A stretch of 47,638 nt of DNA from F23-D06 sp045116675 (GTDB lineage Bacteria > Bacteroidota > Bacteroidia > Bacteroidales > WCHB1-69): positions 1 to 47,638 of the forward strand of contig JBGUMF010000033.1 of the NCBI GenBank assembly GCA_045116675.1, in the 5' to 3' direction. A program made the translations under genes and the position numbers. The notes under the pieces are model-generated. The model did not search any database. It saw only the letters and a program-made list of their open reading frames with translations, and was not told where the DNA came from. Below, piece by piece: positions 1 to 6,693 of the stretch (within the stretch, counting starts at the first letter, position 1; every line of letters begins with the position of its first letter).

Positions 1-2
1 AA

Positions 3-1505
3 TTGGATGTGAACAACCCTCGCATTAGGTACTCAAACGCAAATATGAATCAGACTCAAATAATGAAATTGCTCATAGAGAATGAGAAAATTTATGAGTT
101 GGCGAAAAAGATTTCTGAAGAAGGTTATTTTGTTGGAGAGGAACCTATTATTTGCATTGAAAACGACAAAAAGGTGGTCCTTGAAGGAAATAGACGTGTT
201 GCGTCTTTGAAATTACTTCAAAATCCAAAAAAATTCCTTTCTACGGCAAAGGCTAATGTGTTGTTGAGGAACATCGTTGAAAACAAAATTCCGATTGATG
301 ATTACAAAATTAGATGTCATATCGCCCCTAACAGATTGCAAGCAAATCCTATCATATATGAAAGGCACAAAGGGGATGCAGTAAAAAGATGGGAAACAGG
401 GAATCAATATTCTTTTGTTTCCGATATGTATTGGAAAGATGGACTATCTGTTGATGATATCTGTGATGTTTTGAACGAAACTCGAGGAAATGTATTGAAG
501 ACTATCAAAATTTATAATCTTTTTAAAGAAGGACAATCTATCTTAGAGAAAGAAAGCATTCATATTAACACAGACAATTTTAATCTCACTAACTTGGAAC
601 GTTTTTGTAATGTTGATGGGGCAAAACTATTCCTTGGTATTAAATTTAATAATGATAATGGCGATATTACTATCAAACTACCCGAAGAAGAATTTGAGAA
701 AAGGGTTATGGTGGTATTTAAAGAATTATTGAATTCTGAAAGCTTTTCGAGACAATACAATACGACTGAGGATATCGAATCTTTAATAAAAGATTTGGAA
801 AAATCTCCCGATGTTGATATGACCGTTGGTCTTGATGAAAACAACACAAGAAGCAGTGAAGTTGACAGGCAAGATTTAGAAGCAGCAAAAAACAAAATTA
901 CTAAGAGAAGAAAGAATAGGAAGTCGTCACTTGACAACTATGTAATACCACGAGACAAAGATGTTTTCTTTGATAATGAAAAATTGGATACTTTGTTTGC
1001 AGAACTAAAAGGTCTTACAAAAGATAAAAATTATGCTTTTTCTGTATTGTTAAGAACGTATTTGGAACAATCTCTTTATTATTTCATTGACCAAAATCAT
1101 TTGATGGATGATTTTTTGAAAAAAGAGGGACAAGGTGCGAAAAAGAATAGTCAAGCAAAAGTGAAAACACTAATCGAATATCTGAAAGGTAAACATAATA
1201 TACAAGAGCCTATCTCGGAAGATGATATAATGAATATATTGAAATTCAACAACGACAAGGCAGATTATTCGTCAGCATCATTAAAACCTATGTTAGATTT
1301 TGTGTTAACCACAAAACTTGCAAATGATTTGGATAACCAAACCTATAGAGTTGTTAAACAGCAAATAGAATTAATAAAAAATTCATTGGATTTGAGTGTC
1401 CATAACCTTAAGTTTTTTGCTGACATAGAGAGCAATAAAAAGGCTTGGACTGAACTTGAACCTCTGTTTGACTACCTAAGCAACAATATTCACACCGAAG
1501 AATGA
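3..1505 (+). CDS. ParB/sulfiredoxin-fold N-terminal domain protein, 5'-partial
   Basis: About 500 residues are visible. The frame is open to the window edge and the only early start is a TTG at base 3, so the true start probably lies upstream. The N-terminal part carries a ParB/Srx-type signature, VVLEGNRRVASLKLL at about residues 57-71, whose G-N-R-R resembles the GERR box of ParB proteins. A helix-turn-helix-like stretch (GLSVDDICDVLNETRGNVLK) follows near residues 147-166, as in KorB/ParB proteins. The rest is charged and helical and I do not recognise it. The next gene, an adenine methyltransferase, overlaps it by ATGA, so the two are translationally coupled. It is far more AT-rich than the rest of the window, a sign of transfer. 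A DNA-binding or nuclease role in a modification or defence module is inference; a plasmid-partition ParB is unlikely without a parA. Confidence 0.8.
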   Translation: MDVNNPRIRYSNANMNQTQIMKLLIENEKIYELAKKISEEGYFVGEEPIICIENDKKVVLEGNRRVASLKLLQNPKKFLSTAKANVLLRNIVENKIPIDDYKIRCHIAPNRLQANPIIYERHKGDAVKRWETGNQYSFVSDMYWKDGLSVDDICDVLNETRGNVLKTIKIYNLFKEGQSILEKESIHINTDNFNLTNLERFCNVDGAKLFLGIKFNNDNGDITIKLPEEEFEKRVMVVFKELLNSESFSRQYNTTEDIESLIKDLEKSPDVDMTVGLDENNTRSSEVDRQDLEAAKNKITKRRKNRKSSLDNYVIPRDKDVFFDNEKLDTLFAELKGLTKDKNYAFSVLLRTYLEQSLYYFIDQNHLMDDFLKKEGQGAKKNSQAKVKTLIEYLKGKHNIQEPISEDDIMNILKFNNDKADYSSASLKPMLDFVLTTKLANDLDNQTYRVVKQQIELIKNSLDLSVHNLKFFADIESNKKAWTELEPLFDYLSNNIHTEE

Positions 1506-2425
1506 CGTATTCACCACTCAGATACCCAGGAGGTAAAAATCGTTTGGCACCCTTCATTGCGAAGGTGTGTGTAGATAATGGAATAACAGAACATTATGTT
1601 GAGCCATATTCAGGAGGCGCAGCCGTTGCTCTGTTTTTGTTATTTGAGGGGTTCGTAAATCGTGTGACAATTAATGATAGTGATCGTTCTATATATGCAT
1701 TTTGGCATTCTGTATTAAATCAAACAGACGATTTATGTGATTTGATAAAAAAGGTCCCAGTTACTATTGATGAATGGAGAAACCAAAGGGAAATCCAAAT
1801 GAATAAAGATGATGTGGATTTGATCAAACTTGGTTTTTCGACATTCTTTTTGAATAGAACCAATCGGTCTGGAATAATAAAAGGAGGAGCTATAGGAGGG
1901 TATGATCAAACGGGAAAGTATAAGTTAGATTGCCGTTTTAACAAAGAGGATCTGGTTAAACGAATAAGAAGGATAGCTGATTATAGAGAAAAGATAAGTA
2001 TATATAATGTTGATGCGTTAAACTTGGTTGATATTGTTTTAGGTGATAATGACAATCAAGGCAATACGCTTTTTTATTTCGACCCTCCTTATTATTATGA
2101 AGGTCATTCTTTGTACATGAATTATTATAAAAAAACGCATCATCAAGTTGTAAGTGAAAAAGTCAAACATCTTCAAGATGTTCATTGGATTGTTTCGTAT
2201 GATAACGCTCCTGAGATAAAAAGACTTTATTCTGGTTGTCAAATGATAGAGTATGATATGTTTCACATGGCGGCAGCATCAAAAAAAGACAAAGAGCTTA
2301 TTTTTCTTAGTCCTACAATTGATTTCGATGCCCAGAAACTACCCCCAAATTTCAAATTGAAAAAGACAAAAACAAATAAAGAGATTATTTACAAAAAAGA
2401 AGGAAAAAATATTAATAAACAATAG
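1502..2425 (+). CDS. D12-class DNA adenine N6-methyltransferase (Dam family)
   Basis: This 307-residue protein has the order of motifs of Dam-type enzymes. The SAM-binding N-terminus is SPLRYPGGKNRLAPFI (residues 4-19), followed by an FxG-like loop EPYSGGAAVALFL near residue 35. The catalytic DPPY box sits in FYFDPPYYYEG at about residue 194. Such enzymes transfer a methyl group from SAM to N6 of adenine in a short site. No restriction endonuclease follows it; the partner is the overlapping ParB-like gene upstream (ATGA overlap at 1502-1505). Its composition is AT-rich like that gene and unlike everything after 2477, so both probably arrived together. The target sequence cannot be read from the protein. 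It could be an orphan methylase, half of a modification-based defence system, or a phage remnant. Confidence 0.92.
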   Translation: MTYSPLRYPGGKNRLAPFIAKVCVDNGITEHYVEPYSGGAAVALFLLFEGFVNRVTINDSDRSIYAFWHSVLNQTDDLCDLIKKVPVTIDEWRNQREIQMNKDDVDLIKLGFSTFFLNRTNRSGIIKGGAIGGYDQTGKYKLDCRFNKEDLVKRIRRIADYREKISIYNVDALNLVDIVLGDNDNQGNTLFYFDPPYYYEGHSLYMNYYKKTHHQVVSEKVKHLQDVHWIVSYDNAPEIKRLYSGCQMIEYDMFHMAAASKKDKELIFLSPTIDFDAQKLPPNFKLKKTKTNKEIIYKKEGKNINKQ

Positions 2426-2476
2426 TATCTTCGTTGCGTTTGGAGTAGAGTCAAATATCTCATAAAATAATACTTT

Positions 2477-3265
2477 ATGCCTTTCCATCTTTCCGCCCCC
2501 GACACCATTTCCTACCTCGAATCCCTCCGCAATGACCAGCAACGTGCCGTGTTGATGCGGTTTTTCAAGACGGGACCGGGACAGTACGGCGAGGGCGACG
2601 AGTTCCTTGGGCTGAAGGTGCCGCAGACCCGCGAGGTGGTGAAGGCCGTCGCCAAGGATTTCCCGCTTGAGGAGGTGCCGGAGCTGCTGATGTCGAAGTG
2701 GCACGAGGTAAGGCTCTGCGGACTGCTGATCCTCGTCTCGAAGTTCGAGAAATTGGCCACGAAAAGGCTGGCCAACAATGCAGAAGCGGCACGCCGGCGG
2801 GACGAAATCCTCACGATGTATCTGCAATACGCTGAACGGGCCAACAACTGGGATTTGGTGGATCTGTCCACTCATAAGATATTGGGCAACTGGCTGTTAC
2901 TGCCCACTTTCCTCGGTGGTGACGAACTGGACATGCACGAGGACTACAAAGTGCAAGCGATGGACGAGCTGGCCGCAAGTCCCTGCCTCTGGAAACAGCG
3001 CATGAGTATGGTTTGCACGTGGAAAACCTTGCAGCAAGGCGACTACTGGTGGTGCCTGCGCTATGCGGAAGTACACCTGCACCACCCGCACGACCTGATG
3101 CAGAAGGCGGTCGGCTGGATGCTCCGCGAAATGGGAAAACGTATCAGTATGGACATGCTGCGCGAGTTTCTCCAACTGCACGCACACGAAATGCCCCGCA
3201 CCGCCCTCCGCTACGCCATCGAACAGATGGACGATGAGGAGCGGAAAATGTGGCTGGGCATGTAG
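2477..3265 (+). CDS. AlkD-like DNA alkylation repair protein
   Basis: This 262-residue, mostly helical protein matches the AlkD/AlkC family of HEAT-like-repeat DNA glycosylases, which remove N3- and N7-alkylated purines. Family landmarks are GLKVPQTREVVK near residue 45 and RANNWDLVDLS near residues 121-131. W125 and D129 there have the spacing of the Trp and catalytic Asp of characterised AlkD enzymes. The length is close to the usual 230-260 residues. It stands alone on the plus strand after the AT-rich pair, and the composition changes abruptly at its start. Its stop codon lies inside a perfect 14-bp-arm palindrome (3261-3290). The family is clear; the lesion specificity is not. Confidence 0.9.
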   Translation: MPFHLSAPDTISYLESLRNDQQRAVLMRFFKTGPGQYGEGDEFLGLKVPQTREVVKAVAKDFPLEEVPELLMSKWHEVRLCGLLILVSKFEKLATKRLANNAEAARRRDEILTMYLQYAERANNWDLVDLSTHKILGNWLLLPTFLGGDELDMHEDYKVQAMDELAASPCLWKQRMSMVCTWKTLQQGDYWWCLRYAEVHLHHPHDLMQKAVGWMLREMGKRISMDMLREFLQLHAHEMPRTALRYAIEQMDDEERKMWLGM

Positions 3266-3290
3266 AGACGGGGCACGCCCCGTCTCTACA
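3261..3290. repeat. Perfect GC-rich palindrome across the alkD-like stop codon
   Basis: Two 14-bp arms, 3261-3274 and 3277-3290, are exact reverse complements separated by the dinucleotide AC. The left arm begins TGTAGAGACGGGGC. The palindrome covers the TAG stop of the preceding gene. No T-run follows on either strand, so it is not a canonical intrinsic terminator. It has the look of a REP-like short palindromic element, but no second copy was found here. Confidence 0.8.
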
Positions 3291-3297
3291 ACAACAA

Positions 3298-3852
3298 TTA
3301 TTCGTTCACGAACTCCGCGAACTTCTCCGCCTGCTCTTTCAGCATGGCCACCTGCTCGTCGGTGAGGTTGAACTCGCCTTTGGTCCAGGCCTCTACGCCG
3401 AGGGCGATGCCCGTCTGCGGCTCTGTCATCACCTGCATCTTCATGAACTCCAACAACTCGTTCAGCTTGGCGCGGCACGAACGTGTCTGGTTGTTGCCAC
3501 CGGCACCGCTCACGGTCACCTTCTTGCCGACTGCCGCCGAGGGGTTGGTGAAGTCGCTAATGTCCATCGGACGGGAGAGCCAGTCCAGCAGGTTCTTGAG
3601 CAGACCTGGATAGCTGAAGTTGTACTCGGGCGTGAAAATCCAGATGCCGTCGGCGGCAAGGACCTCATTCCGCACGCGCGCCACGGGAGCGGGCGTGTTC
3701 GCTTCCAAGTCCTGATTCATCAACGGGACATCTTCAAAATCAAGATATTGGATGTTGAACTGGCCTTCTAACATTTTCTCGGCCAAACCAGCCAACTGAC
3801 GGTTAAATGACTGTTTTCTTAAGGAACCCACAATAAAGAGGATGTTTTTCAT
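3298..3852 (-). CDS. NAD(P)H-dependent FMN reductase (ChrR/ArsH-like flavodoxin fold)
   Basis: The 184-residue protein begins with the FMN phosphate-binding loop of the NADPH-dependent FMN reductase family (ILFIVGSLRKQSFNRQLA, residues 4-21). It also has the conserved GIWIFTPEYNFSYPGLLKNLLDWLSR segment near residues 90-115, where the PEYN motif contacts flavin. These are cytoplasmic quinone, azo or metal reductases that use flavin and NAD(P)H. The start at 3852 fits a minus-strand -7 element at 3879-3886. It diverges from the diacylglycerol kinase gene through an inverted repeat made of the two promoters. Substrate is unknown; chromate or quinones are typical for relatives. Confidence 0.9.
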   Translation of the reverse strand: MKNILFIVGSLRKQSFNRQLAGLAEKMLEGQFNIQYLDFEDVPLMNQDLEANTPAPVARVRNEVLAADGIWIFTPEYNFSYPGLLKNLLDWLSRPMDISDFTNPSAAVGKKVTVSGAGGNNQTRSCRAKLNELLEFMKMQVMTEPQTGIALGVEAWTKGEFNLTDEQVAMLKEQAEKFAEFVNE

Positions 3853-3878
3853 AAGGGTAATTTTTAATTTTGATTCCG

Positions 3879-3886
3879 CAAAAGTA
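3879..3886 (-). promoter_or_regulatory. -7 element TACTTTTG for the FMN reductase gene
   Basis: The plus strand reads CAAAAGTA, which is TACTTTTG on the minus strand and fits the Bacteroidota TAnnTTTG consensus. It lies 27 bp from the start codon at 3852. It forms one arm of an inverted repeat with the divergent promoter at 3898-3905. Confidence 0.8.
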
Positions 3887-3897
3887 CAAAATTTGTG

Positions 3898-3905
3898 TAC
3901 TTTTG
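3898..3905 (+). promoter_or_regulatory. -7 element TACTTTTG for the diacylglycerol kinase gene
   Basis: TACTTTTG matches TAnnTTTG and ends 29 bp before the ATG at 3935. The block GTACTTTTGC at 3897-3906 is the exact reverse complement of GCAAAAGTAC at 3878-3887, so the two divergent -7 elements are only 11 bp apart and cannot be occupied together. Confidence 0.8.
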
Positions 3906-3934
3906 CCCTTTGAAAAATACGTTTTCTAAAAACA

Positions 3935-4315
3935 ATGAAGAAACAGGAGAAATTTTCGATTGCGAAGCGGCTGAAAAGCTTTACCTACGCATTCAACGGG
4001 CTGAAGGTGCTTTTTCAGGAGGAACATAACAGCCGGATACATCTGTTCGCGACCATCTGCGTCATCATCGCGGGCGTGCTGCTCAAACTGTCGGTGCTGG
4101 AGTGGGTGGCCGTGGCGTTCGCCGTCGGACTGGTCTTCAGCGGCGAAATCTTCAACTCGGCCATCGAGGACCTCTCCGACGTAGTCTGCCCCGAACGCGA
4201 CGACCGCATCAAGAAGGTCAAAGACCTGGCCGCCGCCGCTGTCCTGGTAAACGCCATCACCGCCGCAGTTATCGGACTGCTGGTCTTCGTTCCCAAAATC
4301 ATCCATTTAATATAG
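3935..4315 (+). CDS. dgkA: Diacylglycerol/undecaprenol kinase, DgkA family
   Basis: This 126-residue integral membrane protein has the three-helix layout and length of prokaryotic DgkA. The N-terminal amphipathic part is AYAFNGLK-like, followed by EEHNSRIHLFAT near residue 30. The catalytic core is GEIFNSAIEDLSDVVCPE near residues 70-87; the N-S-A-I-E there corresponds to the conserved Asn and Glu that bind ATP-metal and act in catalysis. The enzyme phosphorylates diacylglycerol or undecaprenol in the inner membrane, recycling lipid carriers. It has its own promoter at 3898 and no obvious operon partner. Lipid substrate cannot be decided from sequence. Confidence 0.92.
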   Translation: MKKQEKFSIAKRLKSFTYAFNGLKVLFQEEHNSRIHLFATICVIIAGVLLKLSVLEWVAVAFAVGLVFSGEIFNSAIEDLSDVVCPERDDRIKKVKDLAAAAVLVNAITAAVIGLLVFVPKIIHLI

Positions 4316-4329
4316 CTGTTGACCACTAG

Positions 4330-4375
4330 CTACCGAGCTCCTATCCCTGGCTGGGTTGTTCAAAGAAGATGTTTA
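4330..4375 (+). repeat. Dispersed intergenic element, copy 1 (possible structured RNA)
   Basis: This 46-base stretch begins CTACCGAGCTCC and ends near ATGTTTA. It closely resembles 29083-29129 in the same orientation. Both can fold with an outer stem GAGC:GTTC (here 4335-4338 with 4358-4361) and an inner CCC:GGG (4345-4347 with 4353-4355). In the other copy the outer stem is GAGC:GCTC, so the G-U to G-C change keeps pairing. Confidence 0.6.
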
Positions 4376-4397
4376 ATGTTTGTTTGCTGAGAATGTA

Positions 4398-4405
4398 TAT
4401 CTTTG
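4398..4405 (+). promoter_or_regulatory. -7 element TATCTTTG for the M28 peptidase gene
   Basis: TATCTTTG fits TAnnTTTG exactly. It lies inside the longest possible reading frame of the next gene, so that frame cannot start at 4369; it moves the start to the ATG at 4420 or 4429. Confidence 0.85.
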
Positions 4406-4428
4406 CAAACTCAAAAAACATGTCAATT

Positions 4429-5682
4429 ATGAAAAGGCTTCTGATTATATTGCTTGCATTGGCCTTTGTGCAACTCAACGCACAAGACCTAACCTATTAC
4501 AAACAGATTGTCAAGGAGTTAAGCTCCGCCAAATACCAAGGGCGCGGCTATGCCTACGATGGGGCCAACAAGGCCGGACTCTATCTATGGAAAGAGTTTT
4601 CCAACGCAGGGGTTGATGAGATAATCCTTCAATCATTCAGTCTGGACATCAACACCTTCCCAAAAAAGATGCAGATGTCGGTGGACGGGCGCAAGCTCAC
4701 CCCGGGCGTGGACTTCTCGATGCGCGAGTACTCGCCTGGCGTACACGGCACCTTCAAACTCTATTATGTTGACACAAACAACTTCGATGCGGAGAAGATG
4801 TTCGCCGATCTGGCCAAACCCGAATATAAGGACTGCTTTGTGGTCTGCGACTTCTGGTTTTCCTATCGTCACCACAAAGACTTCCAGCAGTTGTGGGGCG
4901 CTTCCGGCTGTGCCAACGCTGGGATGATCCAGACGTGGAATCCACTGCTGAAGTTCTACAAGGCTTATGGCGAAAAGGTGACGGGAAAACCCGTTATCTG
5001 GGCCACCTCCGACTTCCCGAAAGATGCCAAGAGCATCACCGTCCACATTGACAACAAGTTTTTAGATGACTACAAATGCTTCAATGTCATCGCCAAAGTG
5101 GAGGGCCGACGTCACGACAGCTGCTATGTCTTCACGGCGCACTACGACCATTTGGGCAACCTTGGGAAAAAAGTCTATTATGCCGGAGCCAACGACAACG
5201 CCTCGGGTACCGCCGCCATCGTCACGCTGGCCGCCTACTATGCCAAAACCCGTCCCGCATACGACATGTACTTCATCGCCTTCTCGGGCGAGGACGCCAA
5301 TCTGCGTGGCTCGGAGTGGTACGCGGAGCACCCCGTCGTGCCATTGGCACAGATAAAATACCTGTTCAACATTGATATGATCGGCGACAACAATCCGGTA
5401 CAGTACTGCGAAGTCAGCGACGAAGGAATGCGCGGCTACGCACTGTTTGAGCGTCTCAACAGCGAGAAGCACTACTTTAAGGCATTGAACCGCGGGGAGC
5501 TGGCAGGCAACAGCGACCACTACCCTTTCGCCCTGCGACATGTACCCTGCATCTTCTTCGAAAACGAGGAGGGCGACGCATTCAAATACTACCACACTCC
5601 CTACGACACCTACGAGAACGCCCGTTTCGACTCCTACGAGCCGATTTTCAAGATCGTACGGGATTTTGTGGAGAAGTATTAA
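4429..5682 (+). CDS. Exported M28-family zinc aminopeptidase
   Basis: The protein is 417 residues from this start. A signal peptide, MKRLLIILLALAFVQLNA then Q-D, is visible at the N-terminus. The M28 zinc ligands appear in order: the His of FTAHYDHLG, the Asp of YAGANDNASGTAA, the Glu pair of AFSGEDANLRGSEW, the Asp of FNIDMIGDN and the His of GNSDHYPFA. M28 enzymes such as aminopeptidases S and Y cleave N-terminal residues using two zinc ions. The start was chosen because the promoter is at 4398-4405; ATG 4420 in the same frame is an alternative adding three residues. The protein should act in the periplasm or outside. It is followed 72 bp later by a transporter gene. Confidence 0.93.
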   Translation: MKRLLIILLALAFVQLNAQDLTYYKQIVKELSSAKYQGRGYAYDGANKAGLYLWKEFSNAGVDEIILQSFSLDINTFPKKMQMSVDGRKLTPGVDFSMREYSPGVHGTFKLYYVDTNNFDAEKMFADLAKPEYKDCFVVCDFWFSYRHHKDFQQLWGASGCANAGMIQTWNPLLKFYKAYGEKVTGKPVIWATSDFPKDAKSITVHIDNKFLDDYKCFNVIAKVEGRRHDSCYVFTAHYDHLGNLGKKVYYAGANDNASGTAAIVTLAAYYAKTRPAYDMYFIAFSGEDANLRGSEWYAEHPVVPLAQIKYLFNIDMIGDNNPVQYCEVSDEGMRGYALFERLNSEKHYFKALNRGELAGNSDHYPFALRHVPCIFFENEEGDAFKYYHTPYDTYENARFDSYEPIFKIVRDFVEKY

Positions 5683-5754
5683 TCACACATACTTATTTGA
5701 TGGCCGCCCGTATCGATTGCAGGAATCCAATCCCAACAAAACTCAATACAACTT

Positions 5755-6678
5755 ATGAACAGACTGATTGAAGGGAACAACAAAAAACTGCTCGGCACCT
5801 TATGTGGCATTGGAGCCGCCGTATGTTATGGCACCAATCCGCTGGGTGCAAGACTGTATGAAGAGGGCATGGCTCCAAGTACCGTACTCTTTTGGCGGTT
5901 CGGACTCGCATGGCTGATCATAGCTGTCGTCATGCTGTTCCGGAAAGAGAAACTACGGGTAAGCAAAAAAGAGTTCGCCACCTTGAGTGCATTGGGACTG
6001 CTGTTTCTGGCATCATCGCTTACTCTCTACGTCAGTTTCCAGCTGATGGCCGTCGGGGTTGCCTCCACCTTACTCTTTGTATATCCGGTCCTAACCGCAG
6101 CCATCATGGTCCTCTTTTTCAAAGAGAGACTCCAATGGTCCACCGTGTCCGCGATAGTGTTGTCCTTTGTAGGAGTCATGCTGTTGTACTGGAGTCCCGA
6201 CGGGGGCAGTCTGTCAGCAACAGGGGTGATATTGGTGCTGGTTTCCGCACTCACATACGCGCTGTACATCATCATCATGAACCGAGCGCAGCTGGCCATG
6301 TCGTCATTCAAGATCAATTTCTACGTACTCATTTACTGCGCCTTAGGCAACATGATGATGTCATTGTGCACCGGTCAAGGCATTCAAGTGCCGGCCACCG
6401 CCACGAGCTGGTTCTATGTGGGATGGCTGGCCGTGGTGCCTGCCATACTCGCACTGGTAATGATGGTATATGCTGCCAAATACATCGGGTCCACCCCTAC
6501 CGCCATCATGGGAGCCCTCGAGCCCCTCACGGCCGTGCTGATCGGGATATTCCTGTTCGGTGAGGTTTTCACTATACGTCTCGCATTCGGAATCATACTG
6601 ATATTCAGCGCGGTGATTATAATTGCGCTCTACAGCAACCGAGATACAGATAAGGACCCTGTTATAAATGCATCATAA
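5755..6678 (+). CDS. DMT-superfamily (EamA) transporter
   Basis: The 307-residue protein has about ten hydrophobic segments arranged as two EamA halves, each starting with a typical signature: GIGAAVCYGTNPLGARLY in the first half and ALTYALYIIIMNRAQ in the second. The near-C-terminal PTAIMGALEPLTAVLIGI is a classic EamA segment with the conserved EP pair. Relatives export metabolites or amino acids across the inner membrane. The substrate is not known. It lies between an exported peptidase and an exported transglutaminase-like protein (15 bp upstream of the latter), so the three may be one transcript. Confidence 0.93.
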   Translation: MNRLIEGNNKKLLGTLCGIGAAVCYGTNPLGARLYEEGMAPSTVLFWRFGLAWLIIAVVMLFRKEKLRVSKKEFATLSALGLLFLASSLTLYVSFQLMAVGVASTLLFVYPVLTAAIMVLFFKERLQWSTVSAIVLSFVGVMLLYWSPDGGSLSATGVILVLVSALTYALYIIIMNRAQLAMSSFKINFYVLIYCALGNMMMSLCTGQGIQVPATATSWFYVGWLAVVPAILALVMMVYAAKYIGSTPTAIMGALEPLTAVLIGIFLFGEVFTIRLAFGIILIFSAVIIIALYSNRDTDKDPVINAS

Positions 6679-6693
6679 ATCCAATTTTTCAAC

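Noticed and set aside
2339..2875. Minus-strand 178-residue frame
   Set aside because: It spans the end of the methylase, the intergenic gap and the start of the alkD-like gene; codon pattern does not support it.
4369..4428. Longer N-terminus for the M28 peptidase
   Set aside because: The promoter at 4398-4405 lies inside this extension, and the signal peptide begins at 4429.
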